NCBI RefSeq assembly: GCF_030272615.1 | Contig: NC_081415.1 | Coordinates: 235,115,303-235,158,802, forward strand | Direction of reading: 5' to 3' | DNA length: 43,500 bases | Source of the DNA: Cryptomeria japonica | Lineage: Eukaryota > Streptophyta > Pinopsida > Cupressales > Cupressaceae | Shown: piece after piece, positions 22,561-33,689 of the stretch | How positions within the stretch are numbered: the stretch's first letter is position 1 | Layout: each line of letters starts with the position of its first letter | Notes under the pieces: generated by a model | Told to the model about the DNA's origin: nothing | The model's input: only the letters and a program-made list of their open reading frames with translations | The model's database searches: none | Made by a program: the position numbers and the translations under genes

Positions 22561-22625
22561 ACTTCATGTAAGGCCTTCTTAGATTCTTCTTGTTCAAGAC
22601 ATCTTAAGAGAGTACCGTCTAGACC

Positions 22626-23165
22626 TCATTTATACAGGGTATCTACGATGAGAGTATAATGGGAAGATTGGCGAATAAAGTTTCTCTTTTGGTTCTTTGA
22701 TAAGTCAGGAGGTAGGATATTGTCTTTCAAGTATGTGTAAGTTTGGCCATAGCGGGAGGAATCATGTCCAATAAGTTGACAGATGGTTTGGGAATCAGGA
22801 AAATTATAGGTGGGATGAAACAACTCTTCAACCAGGAATTTATAGCATTGTTGATTTTCTTGTGTCTGCAATAGAGAAGCAAGTGTAGCCATGGTGTCTG
22901 CTGCTTTATTATCATTTCTTGGAATCTATTCAAAAGTTATTTCTACAAAGTACTTCTTGATATCATCCACCATCTTTTTGTAAGGCATGAGTTTGTCATC
23001 TTTTGTTTGATAGTCATCATTGATTTGATTAATGACAAGCTGAGAGTCTCCAAAGATCTAAAGTTGTTTAATGTTCCATTCTACAACCATTTTGATGAAT
23101 AGAATGCCTGCTTCTGATTTATGTTGTGCTCTTCTATTGATACTTTCTCTTGATCCATCATGTGT
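22626..23165 (-). pseudogene. RNase H region of element D
   Basis: The minus strand reads DGSRE at about 23160, then EAGILFIK, FGDSQLVINQ, YKKMVDD, FVEITFE, a TAG, and IPRNDNKAADTMATLASLL. These are the ordered blocks of the RNase H domain of Tat elements, with the catalytic Asp residues in DGS, GDSQ and NKAAD still visible. It continues into the linker before integrase up to a stop near 22626. At least two stops interrupt it. RNase H degrades the RNA strand during cDNA synthesis. Confidence 0.75.
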
Positions 23166-23194
23166 TCCATTATTGATGTTTGCTCCTAGACTGA

Positions 23195-23637
23195 TATTCG
23201 GGTGATGTATTGTAAGATATGGATCAAACCCTGGAACGTCTGTATATGACTAGATAAAGTTGATCAGTTGTGCCAATGATAGTTGCCTTGGCTGGTTCTA
23301 TTAGGATAGATGACTTCTCTTGATAAAATTATGGTAAGGTGTCAAATCTCCCATCTTTCAGTGCCTCGAGGAGGTTTTCACCATTAGATGCATCCTTTGT
23401 TTTTACTTTTTCACGGTCTAATGTTGCCAGTAAATGGTTTTTAGCATTAGACTTGATATTCTTTTCTTGATTTTCACTTTTGCGACTAGGAGATTTAACA
23501 CCCACTTGACCTGAAGATATGTTAGCGGAATCCCTGGTGAAAGTTGTTGTGGGTTTGATTTCATCAAGATACAAGGATATGGCATGGTCATTAGGTAAGG
23601 TATCAATGGTGGTATGTCCTTCATTTTCCCAGTCCAT
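23195..23637 (-). pseudogene. Protease-RT linker of element D and RT deletion point
   Basis: A 102-codon open stretch (23637-23329) precedes a motif SYTDVPGFDPYLTIHHP at about 23201-23252. That motif is the segment found immediately before the reverse transcriptase in Tat polyproteins. Instead of RT, the frame reaches the RNase H start (DGSRE) about 14 codons later. So the entire RT, normally well over 1 kb, is missing by a clean internal deletion. Confidence 0.7.
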
Positions 23638-23651
23638 AGGTTCAGGATAGC

Positions 23652-24995
23652 TTAAGGATAAAGGATCTTTAGGTTGAATAGTTTCAAAGATATTAGGGTA
23701 ATGATAGAGATGTCAAGGCTTTCAATAAGTATTTTGATGTCTAGAACAATACTCTCATTAGAATGACCTTGCATAAGAAAATCCTGATCATCCTCGATTA
23801 AGTCCATGTTAGTCGCATGCGATTCTGATTCAAGTAGGCTATTTCCTAACGTTTGTTCTGCATACATGTGAACTACATCGACTACTATATCTGCTTCTTC
23901 ATCCCTCTCAATTTGAAGTTTCTCTTTCTTTTTTGTCCATGATAGAAAATATTCTCCGTTCCCTCGATCTTTTAGCTGCATTTGTTCTTCCATGTTTGAC
24001 AAGATTGATGCAAATGATTGTTCTTTGGATTGTGTGCTTGAAGGTGCTGCCTCTTTGTTATATGGAACAACGATCTCTTGAGTTGATTTCAGATTATTAC
24101 CATATTGAAATGGATTAGAGTATGCTGATATTGTGATTTCTTGTCCATTGTATGGAAATTTTAAGTGCTGATTGCATGCTGATGTAGTAGCTTGTATGTC
24201 TTGTATCCATGGTTTCCCCAAGAGTATATTGTATGGTAGGTCCATGTCTAGAACTTGGCATGTTGTATCTTTTTGCAAGGATCCCACTATGATGGGTAAT
24301 ATCACCATCCCTTTAGATGAATGCTCTTCTTCATTATGTGCTTTGATTTTTATCTTTTTTGGGGGATCAACTGCATCTTTTGAATATCCTAGAGTACGGA
24401 CAAGATTCATAGAGCAAATGTTCAAGCTAGCTCCTCCATCTATCAGGACACATTTAACAAGTGTTCTATGAATGAGGGCTTTAATTTGCAAGGGAGTGCT
24501 ATGGGGATGCTGCAATGAATCAATGCTTGGATATGAAGGAGATGAGCTTTGAATAGGATCCTCTGAAATAGGTTTGAGGGCAATCCTGGATATCGCTTGG
24601 GGAACTTTAGCTTTGGATGCATTATTTGGCAAGGATGCTATGGAAGATTCTTGCAAGCTTTCAAGAGGTGTAGGAATAGATGCCTTTGGAGAGTCAATTT
24701 TCTTATGGATGGATGGATCATTGTTAGACATGGGTGCATGTTTTTGATCTTCTTTAGCCAAATCCTTTAGGGATCTCTTTAAGAGGTGCATAAAAGAGCC
24801 ACCTTTCTTCTGAGATGTATTTAAATCCTTGTGAGGTTTTAACGTAGTTGGGTTCTGATTTTGGACTTGTTTGATTTCTCTGATATGTTGGTTTGTCATT
24901 TGTTCTTCTTGTGTTTTGCTTTGGTATGTCATGTTGATATGATCTTCAGCTATTGCAAATGTTCTTGTTTCTGTTTCAGGGGTTCGATTATCCAA
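23652..24995 (-). CDS. Gag C-terminal/protease polyprotein of element D
   Basis: 447 residues. The first 160 are polar and low in complexity, with no capsid domain or zinc knuckle. Residues about 165-300 form a retropepsin-like protease: a strand VKCVLIDGGASLNICS with DGG in place of DTG/DSG, then LPYNILLGKPWI, the second protease signature. The arrangement and the DGGASLNI spelling match Tat/Ogre-type Gypsy proteases as I recall them. The rest is acidic. A conventional start is uncertain, because Gag should precede it in the same polyprotein and is not found. The protease would release the element's proteins; here it belongs to a deleted element and is unlikely to act. Confidence 0.8.
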   Translation of the reverse strand: MDNRTPETETRTFAIAEDHINMTYQSKTQEEQMTNQHIREIKQVQNQNPTTLKPHKDLNTSQKKGGSFMHLLKRSLKDLAKEDQKHAPMSNNDPSIHKKIDSPKASIPTPLESLQESSIASLPNNASKAKVPQAISRIALKPISEDPIQSSSPSYPSIDSLQHPHSTPLQIKALIHRTLVKCVLIDGGASLNICSMNLVRTLGYSKDAVDPPKKIKIKAHNEEEHSSKGMVILPIIVGSLQKDTTCQVLDMDLPYNILLGKPWIQDIQATTSACNQHLKFPYNGQEITISAYSNPFQYGNNLKSTQEIVVPYNKEAAPSSTQSKEQSFASILSNMEEQMQLKDRGNGEYFLSWTKKKEKLQIERDEEADIVVDVVHMYAEQTLGNSLLESESHATNMDLIEDDQDFLMQGHSNESIVLDIKILIESLDISIITLISLKLFNLKILYP

Positions 24996-25514
24996 AAGGT
25001 TGTTTTGGGTAAGTGATCAATAGTTAATTTCAAGGCAATAGAGTGATATGCCACTAAAAGAGAATTCAGGTGTTTAAAAGTTTGCAAGTTTTTCAATCTT
25101 CGATTTAGGAGTGCAATGGTGATGATTTGATAGGAACCAAGTCCAGTAGGAATGATCTATCCTACAATGTGGGACAAGGTTATTCTGACCAAATGTTTTA
25201 GTTTCGTGATAAAGGATGATTGATCCTGATGAGAAACTATGTTTGAGTGATCAGTTTATCAAAGAGGGTGATAATGCACTCTGAGATGTTTAGATCTTGA
25301 ACTTGTTGGGGGTGAGCACTTGAAAATCTTGAGGTGTATATTTTCTAAAGTCTGATTTTGATGGATGATAACTTGACCAAGCAAACCAAACAAACAATCT
25401 AAGCATAGATTGACAGATAACCGGTGTTTATGTTTACTGCAAATTGATTAGGCAAAAATGAAAAGTCTGAAACAGGCATGTAAGACACAGCTCTGGACTA
25501 ACAGATGCAGAGTT

Positions 25515-25710
25515 TCGTACGACAGATTATGCAGCATAGAATGACAAGAGATACAAAATAGAATGACAGATTACTTCATGTGAAAAGCAGTGTTTTGTAC
25601 GACATAGAACCTTGACTCATACGACAAAAGATCAAGCAGTATGACAAATAATCCTGACTCGTACGACAGAGGATCAAGAAATACGACAGAGACTTCTAAC
25701 TTGTACGACA
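25515..25710. repeat. TCGTACGACA motif cluster 1
   Basis: Seven copies of a motif close to CTCGTACGACA, spaced about 20-80 bp: near 25515, 25595, 25616, 25637, 25658, 25681 and 25701. The core TCGTACGA is an 8-bp palindrome. Confidence 0.8.
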
Positions 25711-26962
25711 AGTATTTGAACAGTAATAAAAATTGTTTGTTTGTTTGAGTTTCGATCACTGAATTTTGATGTTTTACTTTGGTTTTCTAGTTTTAAGTGT
25801 TTGATTTTTTCAATTTAGGGATGAATACATAGCAAACACATGATGTGATACATGACTCTCAATCAAGCAAAACCCTAAGGAAGTTGGCTGAGAATGAAAA
25901 CCTTTGCTTGCTGACTTAGGTACACACCCAATAGCTAATCATAATATGGGCACTGAGTCTCACGCAATGGATTCTCAACGCCGTATTATCCGACTCCAAA
26001 CGCTAATGGGGGCACGATATGGAAAGTGTCTTGGGAGAGTTACTATCTCTCTTGCACAAAGATTATCACCCTTTCGGAGGTGAATCAGGTAGCTTCTATT
26101 TTAATCGGCACTAGTAAGGGATTCATTCGGCGCGTCGGGTATAAACTCAATTAAGAGGTCTCCCAGCCTTGAAAACCAAGGTTTGATGTACCCGAAGGTA
26201 CGAAGGAGAGCTATTCCCGAGCACTGTCATTGCTTTGATTTTCATCAAAAACACATTTATTTTATAGTGGGTTGGATTACTTGGCGTTAGCTATTCCCAC
26301 TTAGGTCATTCCCCTCTCACCGACCTTAAGGGCTAAGAGTTAATAACTCCTTAGGAGGGCAGGCCTGCTAAAGAGATGCACTAATGAAAGCAAAAAGATG
26401 AGTCTAGCTTTCTGATCACCTAAGAAAGGTGAGAGCATACTCTCCTATCGTCAAAGACACATAAGACATGATAGTTCATTTTTTTTAAAGCCCAAATTGA
26501 AGTGTGCCTAAAAATCTTAAAGAATACACAGTTTTTTTTGTTGAATCCTTAGGCAACCTGCAAAATAGATCCATTAGTAGTCATGATTGTGTTTTGAATT
26601 TGTCTTTGACAAGCGCCCTGTAGAAAAGTGTTAGGCTACAAACATCTCATAGACATAACAAGATTAGCATTAGTGATCCAAACTATGAAATTTTCAGAAA
26701 AAAACTATATGAAATTTTAGCATAACTTCAAATAGGCATAACTTTCTGCTCGTGACTCGAAATGATGAATCATTTAACTCATTGGAAAGGTTTCCAAGAG
26801 TTGTAGATGAGATTTTGAAAGCTCAAGGCTTTTAGCCAGGCCCTTTTGGCACTTTCAAGAGCTAAAAATGACCTGAAAGCCTTCAAAAATGAAAATTACC
26901 GATGTATAGACAAATTTGAAATTTGTAATTTGCAGTTTTTCAAAAAATCACAGAACCAGATA

Positions 26963-27311
26963 CTCGTACGACATTTTTTTCCAGTTAGTATGACAGAACT
27001 TTAGATTTCGGATAGGAATAAAAGCAGACTCATACGACACATGATTTAATCAAGCAGAAATTCGTACAAGATAGAATTAGCTATAGTACGACAGTAAAAA
27101 TTAACTCGTACGACACAGGAGTGAGCTAGAACGAATAAAGAATTTTCGATGTAAAAGCTCATATGAGTCAGAATTATACCTAGTACGAGTAAAGAATTTG
27201 CAGTCTAAAACCTCGTATGACACATAATTATACCTCGTATGAGTCAGGATGAAGTGTCATCCGAAGCTAAAAGGAAGTTCATGCGAGATGAAAAGGCAAC
27301 TCGTACGAATT
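26963..27311. repeat. TCGTACGACA motif cluster 2
   Basis: About ten further variants near 26964, 26985, 27030, 27061, 27085, 27105, 27183, 27212, 27235 and 27300, in the part of the leader closest to the primer site. Some carry ATGA in place of ACGA. Confidence 0.75.
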
Positions 27312-27376
27312 TCTACACCAAAGCCGAATAGATAAGATGTTTCCTGAAGATTAAGAGGCCGAAAATGATGATTTCT

Positions 27377-27394
27377 GCCCCACGGTGGGCACCA
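27377..27394 (-). other. Primer binding site of element D
   Basis: On the minus strand TGGTGCCCACCGTGGGGC lies 3 nt after the 5' LTR end. It resembles the tRNA-Lys-type site TGGCGCCCGACGTGGGGC, with three differences. Confidence 0.75.
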
Positions 27395-27397
27395 AAA

Positions 27398-28346
27398 TGT
27401 TGTTCTCTGTGAAGTGTACCTGTACCTGCAACCAAAATGCACTCAATAAATCATTACAAGCAATGGTTAGTAAATTGAAACAATGAAAAGTAAAACCATA
27501 GCTAATCGACTTATTACCTCCTAGTAAATGCGAGTGTGAATTTTGCTCTCAGATCTTAGTATGCAAATTCCAGTTACTTGACTACACTTAGATGGAGGAT
27601 TTGAATGCTAAAAATGCATGATCTAGCAAGAATAGCATGATTAAGCTACATGAATGATTGATCTAGCATGGTTAAGCTAAGATTTAAGCTAAAATTAAGC
27701 ATGATAACATTGCTAAGAAATGATAAACTAGAAGCTAGATGCCTATAGTAACAATGCTTAAGCTACGAATGAGATGGGATCCATATTGCTGAAAATGAAG
27801 TCTATTTATAGGATTTTCCAAGGCTAGGGGTGAGTTGGCATGAATCAACGGTTGAGATTGATTTGAAGATATCAATGGTTAAATTGGAGGAGGTTGGCAA
27901 AGGGAGTTGGATTAAAGGGAACACTTAGTGACAAGTGTCACAAAGGTTCTAGAAGATGTTGGATGAAAGGGGACATGGTGGTAGGTAGAATGGGTTAGGT
28001 TTAGGAATGGTTAGGTTTAGGAGTGGTAGAAGTTAGGAGAATTTGAATTTAAAAATTCAAATAATAGGAAAAGGATAATTAATCTCAACAACTCATTGAT
28101 TTGATTTGTTTTAATTAATTAGGATTAGAAGAAATGATTTTGGATGGAGTGAATTAATTAATTTGAATTAATTAATCAAAGGGGGTTAAATGAACCTATT
28201 TAATAAATCCTTAGATTTATTAATAAGTAGATGAGTGAGAGATTTAATCAAATTGCTTAGTGAATTCAATTAAATTGGGGAGGGGGATTAATTGAGATAA
28301 TTGCTTATTCAATTAATTATCTTCAGACCATTTTTAGCTGTATACA
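27398..28346 (-). repeat. 5' LTR of element D
   Basis: 949 bp, starting TGTTGTTCTC and ending TGTATACA in plus-strand reading. Same length as the other LTR, with about 2-3% divergence by eye. Confidence 0.93.
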
Positions 28347-28351
28347 CTTAT
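28347..28351. other. Target site duplication, right copy (CTTAT)
   Basis: Identical to 18873-18877. Confidence 0.92.
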
Positions 28352-28597
28352 GGCTTCATTTATATCTCAAATGTTTATGGTTGATGCTAGATATTTCTAT
28401 AATGACATTTGATACATTATGATTCATGTGGATGATGTTATATCTTGGATTACAATGATGGATGGACTTACATTTGGAGATCTTTATGAATTAATTACTC
28501 ATGCATGGATTATATTGTTATGATGGAATCTCATTAGTGCTAACCCCACTTCATGTTTATGTTGGATGAGATAATGATGTGATTGTCGTGATTGTTT
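28352..28597. other. Non-coding remnant between elements D and E
   Basis: AT-rich; nothing is recognisable on either strand. It is downstream of the RNase H in element E's orientation, where integrase would be expected. Confidence 0.45.
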
Positions 28598-30054
28598 TTA
28601 CTGTTGCATTTGTGATAGAGACTTTGTAAAACCACTCATCACGAGCATGATATGACATCGCAATTCTCTTTCACTTGTCTGACTATTTTGATATATGTAA
28701 TGTATATGTTCATAGTGTTCATCTCCTTGTAAGTTTATCTCATATTGTTCATCTCCTTGTAAGTTCATCTCATATTGCTCATCTCCTTGTAAGTTCTGAA
28801 TTACTTGTTTTCTTAAATTGGACCTTGTTGTAGTCATAGCTGCTAGGTGTCTTCTTCTACTAAGAGCATCTGCTACTCTATTCTCCTTTCCATTGATATA
28901 TTCAATTCCAAAATCATACTCACTAAGGAACTCTAGCCACCTTCTCTGTCGTTCATTAAGATTCAGTTTTGTGAAGATGTACTTAGGTCCCAAGTGATCT
29001 GTCTTTAGCTCAAAAGGTTTTCCCAAAAGGTAATGCCTCCATAGCTGTAATGCATGCACTATGGATGCTAGCTTAAAATCATGTGGTGCATAATTCTACT
29101 CATACTACTTCAGTTTCCTTGACTCATATGCTACTACTTGTCCATCTTGCATTAATACTGCTCCTACACCCTCTCCTGATGCATATGTGATTACTGTGAA
29201 TTGGCCATTAAGATCAGGTATAGTTAGTATTGGGGCTGTTGTAAGCTTTTCCTTTAAAAGATGGAAGGCTTGCTCACATTTCTCAGTCCAATCAAATTTC
29301 TTCCCTTTCTTCTGTAGTGAAGTGATTGGAGCTGCAATTTTTGAAAATCCTTCCACATACTTGCTATAATATCCTGCAAGATCCATAAAAGCTTTGAACT
29401 TCTGTAACATTTTATGGTGTAGGCCATTCTACAATTGCCTTGATCTTCTTTGGATCCACAGAAATCCCTTCTACTAAAATAATCTGGCCTAAATAGTGTA
29501 CTTTGTCTTGGTACAAGGTGCACTTGGATAGCTTTCCAAAAAAATTACGCTCTCTTAAGCGCTGCAAAACTATCCTTGGATGTTTATCATGCTCTTCAAT
29601 GTATTTAAAGCATATCAAGATATCATCCAAAAATATTAGCACAAAATCATCCAAGCAATCCTTAAATATGCTATTCATTAGTTTCATGATAGTTGCTGGA
29701 GCATTAGTCAACTTGGATGGTAACACTATGAATTCGTAGTGACCATAATGAGCCCTAAAGGATGTCTTTGATATGTCCTCCTCCTTGATCATCAATTGAT
29801 GGTAACTAGATCTAAGATCTATCTTGGAGAAAATAGTAGCCCCTTTCATCTGATAAAAAAATTCATCAATCCTTGGGAGTGGATACTTTTTCTTGATGGT
29901 TTCCTTGTTCAACATCCTGTAATCTATACACAAGTGCAAAGTGTCATCCTTCTTCTTCACAAAAATGATTGTAGCACCCCATGAAGATACATTAGGTCTA
30001 ATGAACCCTTTGCTCAACAATTATTGTAATTGGGCCTTCAATTCATATAATTCA
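28598..30054 (-). pseudogene. Ty3/Gypsy reverse transcriptase and RNase H fragment (element E)
   Basis: On the minus strand the RT starts inside the Copia LTR boundary (ELYELKAQLQ just before 30020) and shows [41 protein letters not shown] and [10 protein letters not shown], the last being the catalytic YxDD-type box as FLDD. A one-base frameshift near 29411 separates it from the connection domain (MDLAGYYSKYVEGFSKIAAP). RNase H follows: TYASGEGVGAVLMQ, where the first catalytic Asp of TDAS is replaced by Tyr, then ELKTDHLGPKYIF and KENRVADALSRRR. Two stops lie near 29061-29105. The spelling is closest to chromovirus-type Gypsy (inference). Integrase is absent on the left; Gag and protease were separated by the Copia insertion. 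Confidence 0.88.
28711..28800 (-). repeat. 30-bp tandem repeat coding NLQGDEQYE
   Basis: Three units start at 28711, 28741 and 28771. In the minus frame they encode three successive copies of a ten-residue acidic unit just after the RNase H domain. The unit length preserves the reading frame. Confidence 0.88.
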
Positions 30055-31115
30055 TGTTGGTATTTTGGTATGGTTTTGTCATTGATGTCAACACCTACTA
30101 ACACCTATCAACTCTGGCACTTTGGAGAATCAACAACATTAACCGACAAACAAATGACTTATGTAAAGTCACCGGTATCTGGTACACCGACAGGATATAA
30201 TGATCACTGACACTTGGAATGGCATGGAAAACACTTGGTTATGTCGAAGACATCATTTGGACACTTTGTCTTGGAGATTTGTTTATTGGCATATTCGTAT
30301 TAGCATATTTGTTGTTATTGGCAAATTGGTCCAGGTTATACACCAACAGGATTATCTTTTCTAGATCAACACAACACACTATGGAGATGTTTTATTATTG
30401 TTGTAAATACATCAAGCTGACATGTTGTATCAGTTATTACATCGGATATTGTTTTAATTATAAATTGATTTTATTGTAATATCCTTTAGAGCCGACCTAC
30501 TAAAATTGGTCCTAGGTTATGATATAAATGTAAGATCTTATTTGTAAGATCGAATGTGGAATCCAAAGAAGAATTGTGTGAAGGTATATGTGAGAACAAG
30601 CAGAGCTATACATGCAGATATCATTTGAAGGTGAAGCAAGGTTTTTGTGAAAGCATATCAGAACTACATCGGTACTAAATCTAGCATATGAAGATGCTAT
30701 TTTGAGCAGTACATCCTTATTGGATTTAACCATCCAATTGTAGTCAATGTGACTCCTATTTTGTGTTTGAGCAGTCAGCTCTAGGCACTTGGTCTTTCTG
30801 CATGTGCAGACCCCATTTCTATACACTTACTATCTACAGTAGTATCATCTGATTGTGGGCAAGGTTTCCCACCGTGGTTTTTCCCCTTATAGGGTTTCCA
30901 CATACAAATATTGGTGTTATGTGTTGTGGATGACTTTGTCTTTTTATTTCATGCATTAATCTTTACCGGTATTGCAATTAACTGATAAAACTGTCAATCG
31001 ATATAAAACACTGGTTTACTAGTATTCAGCATTAAGTTGGTTAAGTTGTTTTTGGTTTGAATTTATTTGACAACTGATTCAACCCCCCCCTCTCAGTTGT
31101 CTCTGGGACCTAACA
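30055..31115 (+). repeat. 5' LTR of element F
   Basis: Starts TGTTGGTATTTTGG and ends GGGACCTAACA, 1061 bp. The start is fixed by the shared sequence with 35634 and the end by the primer site two bases later. Confidence 0.9.
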
Positions 31116-31117
31116 AT

Positions 31118-31129
31118 TGGTATCAGAGC
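31118..31129 (+). other. Primer binding site, initiator tRNA-Met
   Basis: TGGTATCAGAGC is the classical complement of the plant initiator tRNA-Met 3' end, 2 nt after the LTR. Confidence 0.95.
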
Positions 31130-31171
31130 ATAGTCCTCTTTTGTAGAAGTTTAACAGCTTGAGGAGATCCA

Positions 31172-32539
31172 ATGTCTACTAACTATTTCAAGAAGTATAG
31201 TCCTAAACTTGATGGAACCAACTATGGCATATGGAAGATCAGAATGGAGACACATCTGAATTGTATTGGAAAGGACATCTGGGAAGTTACAAAGAATGAC
31301 TATACTGCTCCTACTCCTAGTCAGCCTAAACCACCTACCTTGGGAAAAGATGAAGAAAATGATTGCAAAGCAAGAGAAGCACTTTTGAGCGCATTAACAG
31401 ACCAACAAATCATGGGATTATCAGATAGATCCACTGCTAAAGCTATTTGGGATCATTTGGAAGCACTGAATGAAGGAGATTCCATAGTCAAAATTGCAAA
31501 ACTTGAAAGCTTTTGGGTCAAGTATGAAAATCTGAAAATGGAAGAAGATGAAAGGATTTCTTCTTTTATGGAAAGAGTTAATGAAATTATTTTGGGTATT
31601 AAATGTTGTGGAATTGTTTCAAAAGTTTTAAGAGGATTGCCACCAGCATATAAAATGAAAGTCACTACTATAAATGAGTTAAGAACAATGCCTAATACAT
31701 CAATAACTAGGGATACATTGATTGGAAAAATTTTAGCCTTTGAAATTGAGGAATTTGGTCCTATTGCTACTATAATGATAGATTTAGCTTTTAAGGCATC
31801 AACATCATCTGCTCCATCATTTGACAAATCTGATTGGAAAGCCTTTTATGCAAGAGAACTTGAGGAAAGCAGGAGAGAAAATGAAGAACTTGAAGAACTT
31901 GAAGCACTATTTGCAAGGAAAATGCCTAAAGGTCTAGTCGGAAGTAAGTATGAAGGTAAAGCACCCTTTAAATGCTTTAACTATAATAAGATCAATCATA
32001 TGGATTCTAAATGCCTTGATAGACATGCTAGACTAAGAGAAGAACCTAGAAGAACATACAAGCCTAACCCTGAATATCAAAGATACAGATTTAAGAAGAA
32101 TAAAGACAAATATTGTTATCTTGCTGATGAAGGAGTGACTAATGATTCTGATGAGGATCCAATAGACAATGGATGGATTTTTGTTGCTATAATAGAAGAC
32201 CAGCCGACACCTACCATTCAACCGGTAGAGCAGGCCCTGGCAGCTAAAGCTGAAGTAAAGGATGAATGGATCATTGATTTGGGATGCTCACATCATATGA
32301 TTGGTGATAAAAATAAATTCTTGACTTTTCAAGAATATAATGGAGGTCCAATGAGATTTGGAGATGATAAAGCTTGTCTGATCAAAGGTAAAGGTACAAT
32401 ATCTCTTGATGGTAAACATAATACTGACAATGTTTACTATGTTGAAGGTTTAAAGCATAATCTTTTAAGTGTTGGTCAATTAATTGAAAAAGGATTTTCA
32501 GTTACAATTCAAAAATGGAAAATGCAAAATCATGAATAG
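31172..32539 (+). CDS. Copia Gag and protease of element F
   Basis: 455 residues. The N-terminus (KLDGTNYGIWKIRMETHL) and the middle (AKAIWDHLEALNEGDSI then KLESFWVKYENLKM) are typical of the Copia UBN2-type Gag. At about residue 268 the zinc knuckle reads CFNYNKINHMDSKC, in which the second Cys of CX2CX4HX4C is replaced by Tyr. Protease follows at about residue 365 as WIIDLGCSHHMIGDK, where DSG is expected and L replaces S. The frame ends early at 32537-32539 and continues in a shifted frame. So packaging, protein processing and translation are all compromised here. Confidence 0.9.
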   Translation: MSTNYFKKYSPKLDGTNYGIWKIRMETHLNCIGKDIWEVTKNDYTAPTPSQPKPPTLGKDEENDCKAREALLSALTDQQIMGLSDRSTAKAIWDHLEALNEGDSIVKIAKLESFWVKYENLKMEEDERISSFMERVNEIILGIKCCGIVSKVLRGLPPAYKMKVTTINELRTMPNTSITRDTLIGKILAFEIEEFGPIATIMIDLAFKASTSSAPSFDKSDWKAFYARELEESRRENEELEELEALFARKMPKGLVGSKYEGKAPFKCFNYNKINHMDSKCLDRHARLREEPRRTYKPNPEYQRYRFKKNKDKYCYLADEGVTNDSDEDPIDNGWIFVAIIEDQPTPTIQPVEQALAAKAEVKDEWIIDLGCSHHMIGDKNKFLTFQEYNGGPMRFGDDKACLIKGKGTISLDGKHNTDNVYYVEGLKHNLLSVGQLIEKGFSVTIQKWKMQNHE

Positions 32540-33593
32540 AACTAGTTTGAAAATTGCAACCGGTAATCAAACTAGAGGTAATATCTTTCATTTGAATAAC
32601 AATGAAAAGACATGCTTGATTGTACATATTGATGAAAGTTGGCTATGGTATAAGAGACTCTGTCATGTAAACTTTGATTGCATGGTAAAAACCAGTACTA
32701 CTAAGGTAGTTAGAGATTTATCTAAAATTGTCAAACCTCACAATACAATATGTAAGGAATGTCAATTTGCAAAACAAGTTAGAGCTACTTTTAAAAGTAT
32801 TCTAGAAAAATCAAATAATGCTCTTGACTTAATCCATACTGATTTATGTGGTCCAGCTAGAACTAAAAGTTTGCAAGGTGATAGATATTTCATGCTAATC
32901 ATTGATGACTACTCTAGAATGTGTTGGGTTACTTTTCTCAAAGAAAAATCAAAAGCACTTGGAAAGTTCAAACTGTTCAAAGCAATGATAGAAAATGAAA
33001 CTGGTAAGAAAATCAAATGTCTAAGATCAAATCAAGGAGGAGAATTTACATCTAAGGAATTTAATACATTTTGTGAAGTGAATGGAATCAGAAGACAACT
33101 ATCAACACCCCAGACACCACAATAGAATGGAGTTGTTGAAAGGAAAATCAAAACTATCTTGGATTCAGCAAGAAGTATGTTATCAGAAGAAAATCTACCA
33201 CATGTGTATTGGAGAGAGGCAATAAGTACAACGGTCTATACATTCAACAAAGTTCACATCAAAGGTGAAACCGGTAAGACCCTTCATGAACTATGGTTTG
33301 TTATTAATCCTACTCTTAAATATTTCAGAATATTTGGAAGTAAATGTTATATTAGAAGAGATGAGTATATTGCTAAATTTGATCCTAGAAGTGATGAAGG
33401 AATATTTCTTGGTTATTCATCTAAGAGTAAGGCATATAGATGTTTTAACAAAAGATTGCAGAAAATTGTTGAGAGTACAAATGTGAAGATTGATGAACAC
33501 TTCAGAGGAACTTCAAGGTATATAGATTCTGAACCGGCAACACAAATTCTGACAAATGAACTGACACTTAACCCACTGGTATAGAATGAAAAT
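32484..33593 (+). pseudogene. Copia integrase of element F
   Basis: The GAG-pre-integrase segment with its HHCC-like finger (LWYKRLCHVNFDCM ... CKECQFAKQ) leads into the core: DLIHTDLCGP holds the first catalytic Asp. The second site reads CLRSNQGGEFTSKEF where LRSDNGGEF is normal, so the Asp is missing. A TAG at 33123-33125 interrupts the QNGVVERK block that carries the catalytic Glu. The C-terminal part (FGSKCYIRRDE, GIFLGYSSKSKAYRCFN) remains open to 33584. It is inactive as an integrase by two independent lesions. Confidence 0.9.
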
Positions 33594-33689
33594 CTAGTTA
33601 CACCAGTATCATCTAAAAATTCCACTATAACTGAGGAACAACAACAAACAAAGACCCCTTGGTATGTAAGACTGAATCATTTTGAAGAT

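Larger units (their letters stand above)
24996..27376 (-). other. Leader and missing-Gag region of element D
   Basis: About 2.4 kb between primer site and the first ORF, without a Gag capsid motif on the minus strand. It contains two clusters of CTCGTACGACA-like motifs, and a less AT-rich block at 25880-26350 that I cannot assign. A 61-codon ORF at 25571-25759 is made of these repeats. Confidence 0.6.
18878..28346 (-). mobile_element. Tat-type Ty3/Gypsy LTR retrotransposon with internal deletions (element D)
   Basis: A complete insertion of 9469 bp, read on the minus strand. It has two 949-bp LTRs starting TG and ending CA, a perfect 5-bp target duplication, a primer site next to the right LTR and a polypurine tract next to the left one. 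Coding order on the minus strand is protease region, linker, RNase H, then integrase with its C-terminal part. The Gag capsid domain and the whole reverse transcriptase are absent, and the remaining ORFs carry stops, so it cannot have mobilised itself in this form. By eye the LTRs differ at roughly 20-25 of 949 positions. Confidence 0.93.

Noticed and set aside
25880-26350. Less AT-rich block in the Tat leader considered as an rRNA or tRNA fragment
   Set aside because: I could not match it to any conserved rRNA segment or fold it as a tRNA; it is left as unassigned leader.
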